A stretch of DNA of 64,000 nt from Carya illinoinensis (GCF_018687715.1 NC_056754.1:17097501-17161500); one strand, 5' to 3'. Shown: positions 20,803-35,800, counted from the first letter of the stretch. The notes: generated by a model from the sequence alone, not told the origin. Made by a program: numbers and translations.

Positions 20803-23375
20803 TTAGCATGCACAAGATCCTCTCCGTTCAATATCTGATAAAGATTCTGAGAGACCCTGGAAGTAACTGCAAAATGAACGTACTGTAAGCTGTTGGAGAG
20901 GATAGCTAGCTATAAGTAATTGACTTTGTGACCAGAACTTACAGAGAATGAAGACATTAGTCCTCAGGTTTATAACTTTACCTGTCTAAATCCCATCCTT
21001 GTTCATTAGCTAGTGCAGCTCTAGCAACAAACAGAAATGCTTCATCAACGTTGTAGCCCTCTTTCGCTGAAGTCTCAAAGTAAGGTATATTTGCCCTGGA
21101 AGCACACCACTCCTTAGCTTGCCTTTCAGAAACCTGCACCGCTGGTTGCCTTAAATTATATGCCAAAAACAAATGCAACAAATGCAACAAATGTAAGGGA
21201 TGCAATCATGTCCATACCACTCGGCTGTTTCCACCATCTTTGTCAATCTTATTTCCAAGTAATATAAAGGGAAAGTTGCCGGGTGCAGCCGGATCTACCT
21301 GGTGCAAAATTCAAATGAGAATCAGTGCACATCCTAATCAAATATGCTGCATGGTAAGAAAGAGTAAGAGAAGAATCTCAAGAGACAGAGCAACTAAAAC
21401 ATATATTGGATAATATTTGTTTTCCAAACACATCATGTAGCAGAAAATTACACAAGAGTTTAATGATGTAATCTTTTTCTGGTTAAAGATGATACCAATA
21501 ATGATAAACCATGCAGTTTTACCCCAGAAAAAGTTGGCTCTCCACGGTATATGCATGTGCCCTCTTTTGATGTCACAGAATTTCATAGCGTCCTATTACT
21601 AGGTAGGATCTAATGTCACCCGACTCCTCACATACTAAAATCATATTCTACACAGGTGAAGAAGTAGCAAGTAGAGTATACTAGGCCTGTTGGACGAAGG
21701 TCAGAGATGGAGACATCGCAAACTGGTCTGCGGGCATCGCGATAAGTCCTCTGTCCTACTACAGGACAATCCCCACTCGTAGGAAAGGGGATGGCCCTAA
21801 TGTTATGTTGGCAAAGCCAACTTCTTAGGTTGTGGGCGGAGAAGAGCGGACGTGGGGACTCAGCTCAGATCACAGCATAACTAAGAGAGCCATTCCATTT
21901 AGGGCGAGACAAATGGCGAGCACAAGCGATCTTGATGAGGAGATGTATAGTCACTAGTTGCATCTGCGATTCTAAAGAAAAAAAATCTGATTTTAGTAAG
22001 TGTTTGGTAGGATCTAATGTCACCTGACTCCTCATTAAAATCATGTTCTCTCGTTGCAGAATAATCAAGTCTTAAACTTCAAACCGTATTTAATCTACGA
22101 ACACTGAATACCTCATACCTTAACATAAAAGATCATAATTCCTTTTTTACTAGTGAACAGAGTATAAGTCCTTTGCCATCTACCATTTCACACAACCTTC
22201 ATTTGATATAAATTAATATGTTGAAGTATGCACATATAAATAATTTGCTTCTCGGGTATGCAAGATAAGAAGAAAGCTATAATTATACACTGAGCCAAGA
22301 TAACAAGATCTTTTTAAAAATCACACAACACATGGAGAGACAATGAAGAGAGACATCATGATACCTGTTTAAGGAATTCTTCACGCCAAGTGTTCAGTGT
22401 TTCAAATGATTTATGTGCATTTACATCATATACAAGAACACAACATTCGGCCCCTCTATAAAATGCAGACCCTAGACTTTGAAACCTTTCCTGCCCTGCT
22501 GTATCCCAAATCTGCAAAACAATTACTTGAACCAATTTTACCAGAAAACTTACTATAATCCTCGGTTTAAATGGAGGAAAAGATCAAGAATAATGCTTGT
22601 CTTCGTGAAACCATTAGTTGTCTACCTGTAAAGTGACCAGTTTATCATCAATCTGTACTTCTTTTGTGACAAAATCAGCACCAATTGTAGCTTTATATCG
22701 TTGACTGAACTTGTTATAAACATATCTGATTAAGGAGTTAATGAATTACAGAATCTGCAGTGGATTCTAAAGGCACTAACTCAAATGTCGTACATGCAGG
22801 TGTCATAAGTGTGCCAGCGTATGTGTGTTCAATGTTAGGACATCATCAAAGCCCCCCCACCCTTTTCTCACCTCCACCTCCACCTCCACCTCCACCTCCA
22901 TGCCCAACACCAACTCCATTCCCGTTATTATTATCACCAAGTCCATCACGATTTGGTTGAGAAAGTTAAGACGTTTGTGATAGCTCGTTTGCATAAATAA
23001 GAAAAGAAGAGACTGAAGATCAACACTAATATTTGGAACAAGAATTCGACCAGAAAATAAATTGTACTCAAAGCAAAAACAACCTACTAATATCATGTAA
23101 AAGGATACTGATTCATCAAAGATGTCTTTCCCACCCTGAATACCACCAACAAATAAAATTCATGATTTACTTTAGGAAGATTGTACGTGAAGTAATTATT
23201 CTTGTCGGTAAAGTACTAGATAACGAAGAACAGTTCTGGATCCATCCAACCATCCAAAGAGAATGTGAAAAGAGGGAGAAGAATCAAAACAAAGAAATCG
23301 TTCTAAATCATACCCACTATCACCAAGGACAATCACTTTTAGCAAGCTTCTTTTTCTGGTAGTACTCCCGTCCAT
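20803..23375 (-). CDS. RAB7/RABG-type small GTPase (7 exons)
   Basis: Minus-strand exons are 23375-23314, 23135-23109 (27 bases only), 22725-22626, 22511-22365, 21298-21218, 21133-20982 and 20866-20803, giving 210 residues. All GTPase motifs are present: GDSGVGKTS (G1, split across two exons), TIGADF (G2), WDTAGQE (G3), GNKID (G4) and ETSAKE (G5). The protein ends RRGSCAC, a C-X-C site for double geranylgeranylation, so it is a membrane-cycling Rab. RABG proteins act on late endosomes and vacuoles. The C-terminal part resembles RABG2 more than RABG3 in my memory, but I do not assign a symbol. A 5'-untranslated intron above 23376 is possible. Confidence 0.95.
21603..22048. repeat. GC-richer island between 45-base direct repeats in RAB intron 4
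   Basis: Two imperfect direct repeats beginning GTAGGATCTAATGTCACC lie at 21603-21649 and 22007-22048, about 404 bases apart. The DNA between them is richer in GC than the rest of the intron. It includes a short hairpin (GTCCTCTGTCCTACTACAGGAC) near 21749. I do not recognise the insert. It could be a miniature terminal-repeat element or a partial tandem duplication. Confidence 0.6.
22868..22900. repeat. (CCACCT)n tract in RAB intron
   Basis: About five copies of CCACCT follow a C run in the intron between the second and third exons of the RAB gene. It is a pyrimidine-rich tract on the plus strand and purine-rich on the transcribed gene strand. Its reading as a valine-glutamate repeat in one frame is an artefact. 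Confidence 0.8.
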
Positions 23376-26300
23376 CTGACCACCGCAAAATGCTTTCCAA
23401 AAAACCAACAACGGAGATCGAAAATGTTCAGAACGGCAAAATTTCTCTAAATCTAATATATGGTTCACAAAGATGACATGAGTAATTATGACGGCGATCA
23501 ATAAATTTAAGGGATGGAGATTTTCAAGGCTGTTCTTGATCCTTCTCTATTCTTAAATGTCTTTTGTGGGTACTACTGCTTTTTTACCTCTTTTCCTCTA
23601 CATCTCAATGGCGCCAAGTGAGAACCATGTGAACTTCCGCCAACCAAAACCAAACCCGCTATAGCTAGCAAAGCTGGTGCAGTCGTCGTCGTCGTCTTCA
23701 TTATTATTTTTATTATTATTATTTTGCCAAGTTGCTGTCCTCGTAATCTGTTGTAATGATAGATGTGGTTGGCGAGAGTCGACAGGTTGTTCTGTTATCA
23801 TCGTTAATAAGACCCCATTTGGTGGCGGCATTAGCAACATCCTTACAAATAATAATGTTATTATCACTATAATTATTTTGTTTTTATAATATAATAATAT
23901 AATTAAATATTTTACTTATCAAATATATCAGGAAAAGTCTGAATGCAGGCCGCTCGCGTAAACAATTGCGTACCGATAACTGACGTGGAAAATGAGACGT
24001 TACGTTCCATTGAAGCAATGGAATGAGCCCACCATTTCATACTATGAAGGTAGAAATTTTCCAATTCATCAATGGGTTCTGTAACTTTCTTCTATCCAAA
24101 ATCTCCCAAGCTTTAGAAAGATAAGGCCTTGAAGTTGCGGATTCATCGACAACATCTTCCTCATCTTTCTTCCCAAATCTTTGCAACCCAGAACGACTTA
24201 AGCCAGGCTTGAATTATCTTGTTCTGATAAAATAAAACCCTGATCCATCGCGTAAACTATTCTTAGAAACCATCATATACCAAAAATAAATAAAAAACCT
24301 AAACTAATATGTATTCGCTCTGCTCTTTCTCCCTGACTCACTCTCTTAAAGCTCTGATAAGGAAAATTTGGCGACAATTCTATGTAAAGAATGACTGAAG
24401 AGAATTCAAGATGGATCAAACAATCACCAAAGTAAGATATAGAATAGGTTCCTCTTCGAATCGAAAGAATAAATATCCCAAATACAAAAAGCACGGAAAT
24501 TTAGTCACCGGATAAAAATCTGGGCAATAAATAGTTTTTTTAAAAACAAATATTAGAACTTAGTTTTGATTTCAAAAACTAATCCAACCGAATCAAAAAC
24601 AGAATCAGATACCAAAAGCGTTTAGGTGCAAGTAACCCATCCCAAATCTCCAAATATGAAGCAGAAAAATGAGGGAGAGAGCGAGCTCGCTGTGAAGAAA
24701 GAGGAAATCCCACTCGGGCGTTGATGTTTTTTTTTTTTTTTAAATAATTCGACCTGCCACGTCAGCAGCGGTGCACTAATTGGTGCTCAACTTGCCTGTA
24801 CGGATAAGTACTCATTATCTCAATTATGTTAAGAGTTTTGCTACATGCAAGCACAGTCGTATACTAATCTGTGTACTAATATCGATTTATTCATATTTAA
24901 AATTTAAATTAACATTTTTTTTCAATAAAATTTACTTTTTGAACAATCACATCACATTAATACACAGATTAATACACAATTGTGCTTGCAACTATATTTT
25001 TCCTTATGTTAATATCAATAACATTAAATGGTCTTATATATATAATTACCTCATTATTTATATAATATACATAATAAATATCAATTTATAAAATAAGATA
25101 TAAGATATCCAATTCAATTATTAATTTAAATTTATTTGATGAAAAATAAATTAAACAGTTGATTAAACTATAATATAAATTAATAGTATTTAGTTTTTCT
25201 CAACTTATACCATTTTAAATTGATAGATTATATAAATAGCTCTGATCAGTCTGATCTACTTCACTCAAAAAAAGTTCCATGTATCATTAACTTTGGTAAT
25301 TCATGAACCATGTTATGCTATGTTGTAAACATCAATATGACAGTCAACAAAGTGAAAGTTTTGTAGAAAATGGTTATAATTTGCCTAATGTGATGCATAT
25401 AGAAGCCGGATATATAGAAATTACCAAACTTTTTGAGGCTCGTGTGAATAGGTTTTTTTTTTATATAGAAATAATCATTTTCGTAGTAAATAATTGTTTA
25501 ATAATAAGGAGTTAAAAGAAATTTGATGATTCTTTAATCATTGGAGCAATTATATTTGCAGCAGTCACTGTGTGCATGCAAGCACCGTGCACTCTTTTTT
25601 TTTAAATAATTGTTTTAATCCTAAATTTTATTCTTTTTTAAAATTAACGTGCATCACATGCATAACTCATAATTATATCTACCAAATGAGGGCATGTTTA
25701 TATAAATAAATATATTATATTCAGCTTTAGTTTTCAAGTTTTTATTAGTCTTTTTTAGGTTTGAGTATTGACTATTGAGAAGTATTGAGGTATATTGTGA
25801 ATAGTAATGAAAAAGTACGTAAAAAGTAATAATAGAATATTAAATAATAATAAATAGTAATAAAAAGTAAGCGAAAGTAATAATAAAATAATAATTAGTA
25901 GTGGAATATATTAAGAAGTGTTAAAATACTCTGAACACCCAAATACACATAACTTATCTCTGTTTCTAGATAAGTAATACATAAACTTTTTCTTCTTTTT
26001 CTCTATACTAATTTATTCATCATGAACCTTATACCTTTTTTTATATTCATTTGTATGTGTTTATTTATATAATTAATTTGTTCGAAAGTCTATTTTATAA
26101 ATATATATATATACATATATAAATATCTGCATATTGATCTAATCGTGGACCAATTATATGCGGGTAATTAGGCAATGGCACGTGGGCTAGCTTTCAATCC
26201 ATGAGGTCAAGACAAGATGAGCTCGATCAGGTTGGACATCATTTGTGACCACACGGACCATGTCAAATATTCAAGTTTTTTAAGAGAATATGTATTGAGA

Positions 26301-29300
26301 GAGAGATTTTAAAATAAATTATTATTTATAATTTATTAAATCTATATATAATATTATTATCCAGTAATTCACACAGATTTATTAATTAATTAGGACTATG
26401 CAGCATCTCTCATGAGTTTTATGTCGGAAAATATTAAAAATATTGCACCATTAACTATTTAAAAGAAATTACAAATATTAATTATTAAATAGTTTTTAAA
26501 TTATTTCAAACCATATAAATGAGTAAATAATATTTTATTTATAATTAATTATAGGTTTGACTGAATTTTGTGATGATCATGATTATCATGACGTTATTCG
26601 TATACTTTTATGTTGATCAGGACCGAAGTGGTCCTGCATGGTTTCCACGGTTTCATTTATCTATGGGCCAAGTATATGTATAGTACTTCACGAATCGTTG
26701 CTTTAGCGCCTAATTAATGGGATATATCGATGAAGACAACCAAATATTTTAATATTGTGACACAAAGAGTACTGTAGAGAGTGGACCAATTTTGTTGGAT
26801 TGTCAATACATGTATATATATATATACACGGTATGGTTTTCTACAAGAATGGCACAGATCAAAGGTAGCAATACATGCGTAATAGAGGATTGAGATCGAA
26901 CATCATCATCTATATATATATATATATATATATAATTGAAAAAGAAAATTCAATTCTGTCACAGATGTGACTTAATTCACTTAATTAAGGCCATGCACGC
27001 ATCGAATGATCTTGGGACCCCACGAGATAACAAACATGAGAAGAAAGAAGATCGAGGACTAGGCTCATATAAATTTGGCAGCTCATTTGATCATCACCAT
27101 CTCATTCTCACACGACGACTAAGACCATGCATATAGAAAACAAATTAACATGAGACTTTCATGACACTTCCAATTTCCACCTAATTCTACTTGAATATCA
27201 TCTCTTTCCCCGAAAGTTTCGTGCAAGCCTGCCGCACATGCATATATTGTCTAGCTATCTGATGGTCTCATGCCTCGTACGTAACATCTATCTGAAACAC
27301 ACTCATAATTGTTGCAGCACTACTGATCATACTCTGTTATCTTCTGACTTCTCCTATATATATATATATATATATAATTGAGAATTAATTATGAATAATA
27401 ATAAAAAATACATTAACTACAAAGAGATCTCATAAAATAAAATTTACAAATTAACTGACGTATATTAATATTATACTGCATTAAATTATAAAATTATTTT
27501 AATAGTAAAATAGATATAAAATATTATATAAATTTCTAAATGATAAGATATATTTACAGTGGTATCACTTATCACAAATAAAAAGTATAAAATTATATAT
27601 AAAAAAGAAAAATATAGTTGCAAGTATAATTATATATTAATCTGTGCATCAATGTGATATGATTGGTCAAAAAATATATTTTATTAAAAATAATATTAAT
27701 TTAAATTTTAAATATAAATGAATTAAATTAATATTTTTTTATAGCAAAAGTCACGTATAAAAGAGGCAGGAAGAGAATCTTCGATGGAGGCATACTTGAT
27801 AGGTATGATAGGCGCCATCCTATATAGATAGTACTGCGGTCAGGTGAAGTTTCCTTGCTGCTTTCCAGCTTTAGTTCAACTTCAATGCTTTGAAAACATA
27901 TATATGGAAGGGGCTGAATCTAGACATTTATGTAATATTGGAAAGTAGTACTACTTCTGATATCGATAAGGTCAAGTCTCCCACCATACGACACATTTCC
28001 TTGCACTTTCACGTATGTAGGTAGCACTTCGATGATCTTCTCCTAATTGACGGACGTTCAATGGGTCGGTATCAGAGGCTTAATTTCCATGTTGCTGCTT
28101 CACTCATTGTCGACATATATATACATACATATACATATATATGTATGTATATAAATGAATTCAACCCTAGCTAGCTGATTAGTGTCGTTCAACTTTAAAC
28201 TAATGTCCTACTTTCATAAAACTTGAAAATTTGTAGCTTTTATTGACTTGTACACTAATTATTAACTAATTAAATAGACCGTAGCCGAGAATTGAGGATA
28301 TTAATGGTGAGAGGTGCATGCATGTGTGCATGTCTAAATATACGTACGTACGTGGAGCCCACATGCAATAAATTAAAAAGAAATTATACGTACGTACATG
28401 GAGATAATTGTAAGCTGGAAGGGGAGGAAAAAGATCAAAAGTGGGAGAGAAAAATATCCTGCCCCACACTCCTATTATATATATATATATATAATTTATT
28501 TTTTATCATATTTTTATCCTTTTATGATATAATATTAAATAATAAATTTATAAATAAATTTTAATTATTTAATATGATAATATAAAATAATAAAAAGATG
28601 ATAAATTGTATTACTGTGTCAGAGATAAGATAATGATACAACTTTCACTTTTGTACGATGAAGTTTTTTTAAAGTGTATAGCTTTAAAAGTGAGGCAATT
28701 GATAAAGTAGAGCCAGCTGGATTTATTCTGCATGCTTTTCCGGTCCCATTTAATCCAAAAAAATAAATAAATAATTTAATTTTTAATTTTATTATTAATT
28801 TCATTCTCTAACTAGCTAGCTTTTAATTTAGAGCGGACAAGTTAGTAGTACCGCTCATTGTTGCCGTTATGTATTCTTAGATTTTTTCGATTTTTTTATT
28901 TATTTAAATATTTTTAAAAAATAAAATAAAATACACCAAAATATTTAAAATTATTTTTTTATCATTAAATAAAAATTTACCGAACGATGAGAGTTGAACG
29001 GCCTAGATAGCTTTTTTCTTTAATTTATGGGCGGGCAAGTAAAGAGAGAATAAACTATAAAGCCATGCACCGACGTACAGCCGGCGGCTAGCTAGCTAGC
29101 TAGCTAGAATTAAAAGCGGTATATAATACTGCGAGAAAGTCTTATATTTTACTAATTAATATGTGATTTAAATAGAAAATTAAAAATGATATATATATGT
29201 ATGTATGTACATGTGCATGCATCCGGGTTCAGATCATCATGTTCTATTTTGATAGATCTGAGCTTTAACGTCTTGTTGAAGCTAGCTAGTTTCATAGATG

Positions 29301-30365
29301 TAGTACGTAACTCAAGCGATTAATTTGTTTAATTGGGCGGGGATATAACATTAATTAATTAAATTGAAATGAATTATTAAATATTAGAGTGGAGTTCTGT
29401 TTAATTAGGGATAATTAATTAAGAATAATTCTTTATACAAAAGTAATGCATGATCAGTACTTGATGATCCGATCCGAGGGACAATATCTAATTAAAATCA
29501 TCATGATTGTGTACCTAATTAGCTTTATAGTCTCCAATATTGTTAAAGGGGATCGGAGTCATTAATATTCAAAGGTTCAGGATCAAATAAAAAAAAAATC
29601 ATCCAACATATCTTTCAATTTTAATTAAATAATTAATAAATATATATTTATATGATTGCAGGCTATAACAAATTAAATTAATTCTAAATTAATTAATTGA
29701 GTGATCGAGTAATTTGCATGCGCCCATGATCAGGTAGTACGTACTTTGTGATGATCATCACAACCCGTGCATAGCCACTAATTAATTAGTAACCGATTAG
29801 ATTTTCTTAAACAGTTGGGTGCAACAATTAAAATGAATTTTATTTTAGAAAAATTTTACGTGTAATTATTTTTATTTACTTTTTTATGCACTCCATTGAT
29901 ATAATTAATTACGTCAATTTTTTTAATATAAAATAACTGTTTTGACCAATCACATTAGAAGAGTTTATAAAAAATACGTAAAAATAATTGTATGTTTAAG
30001 AGATGGTTATCTATATATGTTAGGGCATGCAATCTAATCCAAATTAATCTCCTAATTATGAGCTACTACTTATATGTTGAAGAAACTTAATTTTCTTAGT
30101 ATTATTTATGGTATTTATTATAGAGTGTTAAAAGTTAATTTAAAACCTAAATCTATTTTAAAAAATTTAGGTGATAAAATTTTATTAATCCAAAATTTGA
30201 TGCTAAAATTTAAATTCTAAAAATGATTTATTGAAAAGATGTTATTCCTCTTAATGAATGGCTATTGGAACATCATGAATCTCAACCTCCTAAATTTTTT
30301 TTTTATAAGATTAATATTGATTATATTCAATAATATATTCATGACTGAATTGTCAAGACAAGGTG

Positions 30366-30396
<31 letters not shown>

Positions 30397-31874
30397 GTTT
30401 CAACCCAATAAATTAACAATAATTCTAATCAATTTTCAATTAATACTTTTGGAAAATTACAAACTTAAAAATAGTTATTAATTAACCTATTTATCCTAAA
30501 ACTTTAATCATACAAAAAAGATAAATGTTAAAAGAGCGCGGGGGCACACACACATATATATGCCTGTGTGTGTATATATAATATATATGTCATACCTTAT
30601 TGTCCTTTTTATTTATTTTTAATTAAAAGAAAGTTGTATTTAGATATAAGCACTATGACTACTGCGTTGGGATAAACCGCTAGTTATAATATGTGTTTTT
30701 ATTTTTTAACCTTTTTTTTAATATATATATATTTTTAATAATTTTAAATATTTTTTTTTTAAATTTACAATATTATTAAAAAAATACTTACTTAATAATT
30801 AAGCAAAAGCAAGCCTTAAAAAAAAAAAAAAAATAGGCTCCCAACGGGAGCTACCAGCGGTGGCATGGCCAAAGCATTTCCCTTAGATATTATGTTGTGT
30901 TGTAATTTTTTTATATTTTAGGATGATGAATGGTATTGATACGTAAAGATCTTCAACTCAAGATTTTAAAAGACACATTAAATTAATTGAAATTTAATAA
31001 TAATTGGAGGAATATTGCAAAAATATTTGAATACTATATACTCATGACGTGACGAGAAGACTTGGTCATAGATTTGTATAAAAATTCAAATTTGAAGTAT
31101 CGTTGGATGAGATGAGATGTGTTTAAATAATAATAAAAATTTTGAATTAAGATGAAATTAAATAGTTTATAAAAAATATATATATATTTAGAGAGTGAGA
31201 TGAGATGAGATAGTTTTTATTTTTAGAATTAAAAATATGTGTGAGTCCCACTATTTAAATTTTTAACCCAATTGTATATTGTTTATTACTGTTTACACTG
31301 TTTATTAGCAGATTTTATTGTTTATCACTATTTATTATTGTTTATTTAAATTGATATTTTTAAAATTTATAAATAAAATATAATATATCTAGATAAAAAA
31401 AATTGTAATACAGCACAGATGAGATGAAAAATTTTATATGTACTTAATTGGTATCCAAATTGAGAGTAAGGTTAAGTTGGAAATTTAAGTTTTAAGATAT
31501 AATATTATTTTGAGAATTATTTATTAAATTTTGTATAAAAATTTTAAAAAATATAATAATAAAATAAAAATTTTTAATTTGAAATGAGAATATCTGATTA
31601 CCGAACCGAACCGAACCGAACCTAATAAACGATAAATAGGGTGGTCTGATTGTCCGCCAAGAGTCAAGAATTTTCAGACACTAGACACTAAAGAGAGAGC
31701 ATGATGGCTTTTCTTATCCATATATAATCATAACGTTAGCACTACACTCTACACGGCACTTCCTCCCACCGAAATATCCCTCCGCCTATCAAAAGGAGGA
31801 GACCAAACTATAGTTACATACTGGTCCATCCTACGTCATCATGCCACCATCATCAAACACATCATCCCGAAATT

Positions 31875-31883
31875 ACACGTGGC
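31875..31883 (+). promoter_or_regulatory. G-box/ABRE ACACGTGGC upstream of WRKY gene
   Basis: A perfect ACACGTGGC lies 252 bases before the WRKY start codon. This is the classical abscisic-acid response and bZIP binding core. A W-box core (TTGACT on the minus strand, 31662-31667) lies about 210 bases further upstream. The sites are seen; function is inferred. Confidence 0.5.
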
Positions 31884-31960
31884 TTCCCCTGGAAAAAGAA
31901 CCTTCTGTGATTCCTCCACGAAAGTGTCTATGAAGGCGCTTGTTCAAATAAAGATATATG

Positions 31961-31968
31961 TATAAATA
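31961..31968 (+). promoter_or_regulatory. Probable TATA box of the WRKY gene
   Basis: TATAAATA lies 174 bases before the ATG at 32135, in sequence that then becomes pyrimidine-rich. The spacing suits a transcription start near 31990-32000 and a leader of about 140 bases. Confidence 0.5.
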
Positions 31969-32134
31969 TTATTATCAAGCACCTAGCTTCCATAAATAAT
32001 ATTACACATTCTTCTATAATATTATACCGTATTTTATGGGAAGCATGCATGCCTCATAACTAGCTACCATATCCCCCTGCCTGTTCTCAGCTTTACACTT
32101 TCTTTTCCCACAAGCAGCTAACTTCTCACTGGCA

Positions 32135-32831
32135 ATGGATCGTTTCCCTGAAAACCCTAATCTTAACCCTAATTACACACACCTACCCGAGATTGCTGCT
32201 GATCCTTTGTCTTGGGATTTCGAATTGTGGGAGTATCTGAATATGCTTGATGGTGGTGCTGACCAAGACTCGACGTCCCAGCAAAGAATAGCATCATCGG
32301 AAAAGATCATGGACGCCTCATCTGCCGGATCCATTGGTGCAACATCGAGAAATAACGACATGCAAGTGAAACCCCTTTCTTATTCTTTTTTAGAAAAGAT
32401 CGAAATTAAGGTTCTAGTTCCTAATTATCATTGCTATGGTGAAGTTTTTCTCTAATTTTCTTTTTTCTGTATAGAAGATGCCAAATTATTGGGGTGAAGA
32501 AAAGTAAGATGGATGCTGGTCATAGGGTTGCATTTAGAACCCAATCAGAGCTGGATGTGATGGATGATGGATTTAAGTGGAGGAAGTACGGAAAGAAATC
32601 TGTCAAGAACAGCCCAAACCCAAGGTAAATATATAATATTAATATTTAAATTCCCAATTTGTGGATGATTTTAGTTCTTTTCTATCTGGGTTTTTAATTC
32701 TGTTGCTAAAATTAAGATGGTGAAATAGTTGGATGAAGATAGTTTAATGTGCTGTGTGCATTTCTCAAATCAAAATGGTGGATTTCTAGCTTTAAAATAA
32801 AAAAGAGGTTCCACCAGTGATATATGCACAG

Positions 32832-32878
<47 letters not shown>

Positions 32879-35800
32879 TTTAATTTTAACATATTCTGCT
32901 GATTGCACGGAATTAGAACCAGTGGATCCCCTGGTTTTAAAATGGTTCAGCTGGACCCCATGGACATTAGATGTGAACATTTTTGGCTTGTTAGGCTCAC
33001 CACAGAACCTGATCTCGGCCCTCGATCTTTAGCTCTTCTCTTTCTATCTACTCTCTCCCAGACACACCAGAAGCAAAATAACATCTGAATTCCGTACGTG
33101 TCAGTACTGATTTCTTGTCACTATTTTGTTTTTCTTATTTATTTTCCTCCGCCTCCTCCTCCTCTCCTCGATCATCAACATCATCATCATCATCCTTCTC
33201 CTCCTCCTCTCCTCTTCTTCGCGAACTGAGACAAGGGAATTTACTTTTGCTCGTCTTTCTGTGTGTGCGTGTTTGTGCGATGACAAGAGTGAGAAAGCCG
33301 CAACAGTACTTTAATTTTCTTGAGGGGACTGCAGAGACAGTACTAACTCACGGTACTACTACACCATCACATCAGAAAAAGAGAGAAAGAAACTCGCACA
33401 ATTTCAGGGTTTTATATGCTATTCCTCAAGTTAAAGCGAATGAAGCTTCAATGTTGGGAAGTAAACCCGACTTGCACAATACAAATACGACGAATACTGG
33501 GGGATAGTAGTAATGAAATATAGACAAGATGATCAAGTTGTCCGTGCTTGTGGAGTCTTGTGTGAGCGAGGAGTCTAATTAAGTGCAAGTGGGTTAAAGA
33601 ATGGAAGAGTGGGAATGTAGTCATGTGAGGCATGGGTCGATCGAGTGGTCCATGAGACGGATCGAAGTGCATGCAGGCGTGGTGTGTTACATTACCACTG
33701 CGTCTGTACTATGTGTCAATGATGGCGCGCTATCGATCGATCATTCTTGATCATCGTGTATCATATATACGTATGGCTGCGATCTTTACTTATAATCTTT
33801 GTATTGGAGTGCATATACATATCATGTATCTTTTGAGTGATATTTGTATACATAGAAATTAATAATTAATTAACACTTTTTTATGCTTTTTAACATTCTT
33901 ACTGAAGTTCAAAAGATAGTTCATTTTTCTAGTACGTCTTTTCTTTAAATTTACATTTAAATCTAGTTAAACTCTTCTTCCTTTCTTTCATTTAACAAAG
34001 CTATATATCTTAATTAATTTACAAAATCAATATTGGGCTCTCCATGCGTATGGGTTTACTCTGCATAATCATCCTATTATAATTAATTCGAAGGCTATGA
34101 TATATAATTAGGATTCTCCATAATTCTTTGGATATTTTACTCCAAGAAATTTTCTAAATCTCGAATCTTGTTTCCTATATGATTGATATTTCATCACATA
34201 AGTATTTACCATTTTAAAAAATATTAAATATGATAAAATATTAATAAATATTCATGCCAAAATTTTGAACAATTTAATTTGAAACTAGTGATCATGGGAA
34301 TTAATTAAAAGGAAAAAAAAAAAAAAAACTACGTATACATGAATACCCAAAGAACATGTACATATAGGAAATCTTTACACTAATTAAAGGCCAAGGGAAA
34401 GGGAAAAAAACAGATAGATCAGATTAATGAGAGGAAAACTGGAAAGGACAATATTATAGCACTTGCGCGCGGCTAATTAATTCTACAAGGAATCGTAAGC
34501 ACCCTCAGAGACCAGTAAATTAGTCCAAAGCCATAATTGACATCTAAGTTATTATAACATGATCGACATATCTATACTGTTTATACATCATCTTCAGACA
34601 AACTTGCTTTTTAGCCAAGATAGGAGTGTCTCTCATCCCTTCAAAATATATATATAGCTTTGATTTGACTATTTGATATATGGAAAGTACCACGTACACA
34701 TGCGTGAAAACAGTGAAATATTACTCTTGGTCTTCTCCCTAAATAAGTTTCTATATGTATGGTCTTGAGAAACCCGCATGCAGTAATAGCTAGGTAGGAA
34801 AATGAAATGACTCATATGACTACAGTATTTTTAATTACTTCATTCATGATCACCATACATATGGTACTTGGCATACTGCTTGCATGCACGCACCTTTCTA
34901 TTTTATATGTCCAGAACATCAAGAATTTAGGATACAAAAATCGTAATTATAAGTAGTTATATATATTAAATATTGCAGGATGTGCTAGCTATATATATAT
35001 ATATATATATATATATGTAGCTTTTATAGATGATTATTGATCCACACAGCGCACATCTATGCGTGTGTAAGTAGGGTTTTTATATTGTCATTTGGGAAAG
35101 AAATTAACAAGAAATGATTGTTAATAACTTAATGTGCTCAAAGGGTTTTTATTAGCCGCCTCTTGCACTACTGGATTTCCACCACTATACGTGGCATCAA
35201 AGCCTTTCAAGTTATGGTGGGTAGAGACTTGAGAACTAGCACATTATATGATATATATTTAATATCATAATATATTCATGAGGTCGATCTAGCTAGCTAG
35301 GCACTTTATTCTCTATATATATCTAGTTAGATTAACAAAGTTCTATATATATATATATATATATGGCTAGCATATTTAATTTATTCGAAACTAATTTGTG
35401 CAATAATCATGTGGTGATCATGAAGATCAGGTGACGTTCGATCTGATGATCAGAGAGAAAGTGGGGAGGCTGCTAGCTTATAAAGTATTGAAAGGCGCTG
35501 GATAATATTGGAGTGTTAATGTTTCAAAAGAAATATCTTAATTTGTGGACAATCATGGGGTCTGCCATCAATTTATATGGCTGTATTAATTTGGTGCACA
35601 AATCCTGGCGGACTGTCAAAAACATGGCTGTACGTACGTGCGTGCGTGCAGAAGACTCTCATGAAATTAATCCTTATTTTCAAGTTGCACATACAGATCA
35701 ACTCGATTCATGAGTACTCGATCTTGAGGAGTAGTAGTACCACGTACAGATAATTAAACATTAATCTTAATTCATGCCATATTAATGGCGTTAAAGGATT

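Larger units (their letters stand above)
23376..32134. other. 8.8 kb gene-free AT-rich region
   Basis: The part to about 24710 is probably the RAB promoter and leader; a (TTA/TTG)-like repeat lies at 23695-23730. The rest is AT-rich with many TATATA runs (26100, 26815, 26905, 27355, 28470, 30380) and a perfect-looking ATAC/GTAT inverted run near 28115-28155. Blocks with GAGATGAGATGAG at 31100-31220 are decayed MITEs. A short (CCGAA)n run is at 31602-31621. I found no protein motif, tRNA box pair or known microRNA sequence on reading it through. Confidence 0.5.

Noticed and set aside
28080..28160. MicroRNA-like hairpin
   Set aside because: The inverted repeat consists of ATAC/GTAT dinucleotide-type repeats, and no known plant microRNA sequence was seen there or elsewhere.
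33115..33507. 130-residue serine-rich open frame in the WRKY intron
   Set aside because: It is generated by TCC/TCA low-complexity DNA, sits wholly inside a well-supported intron, and has no conserved block.
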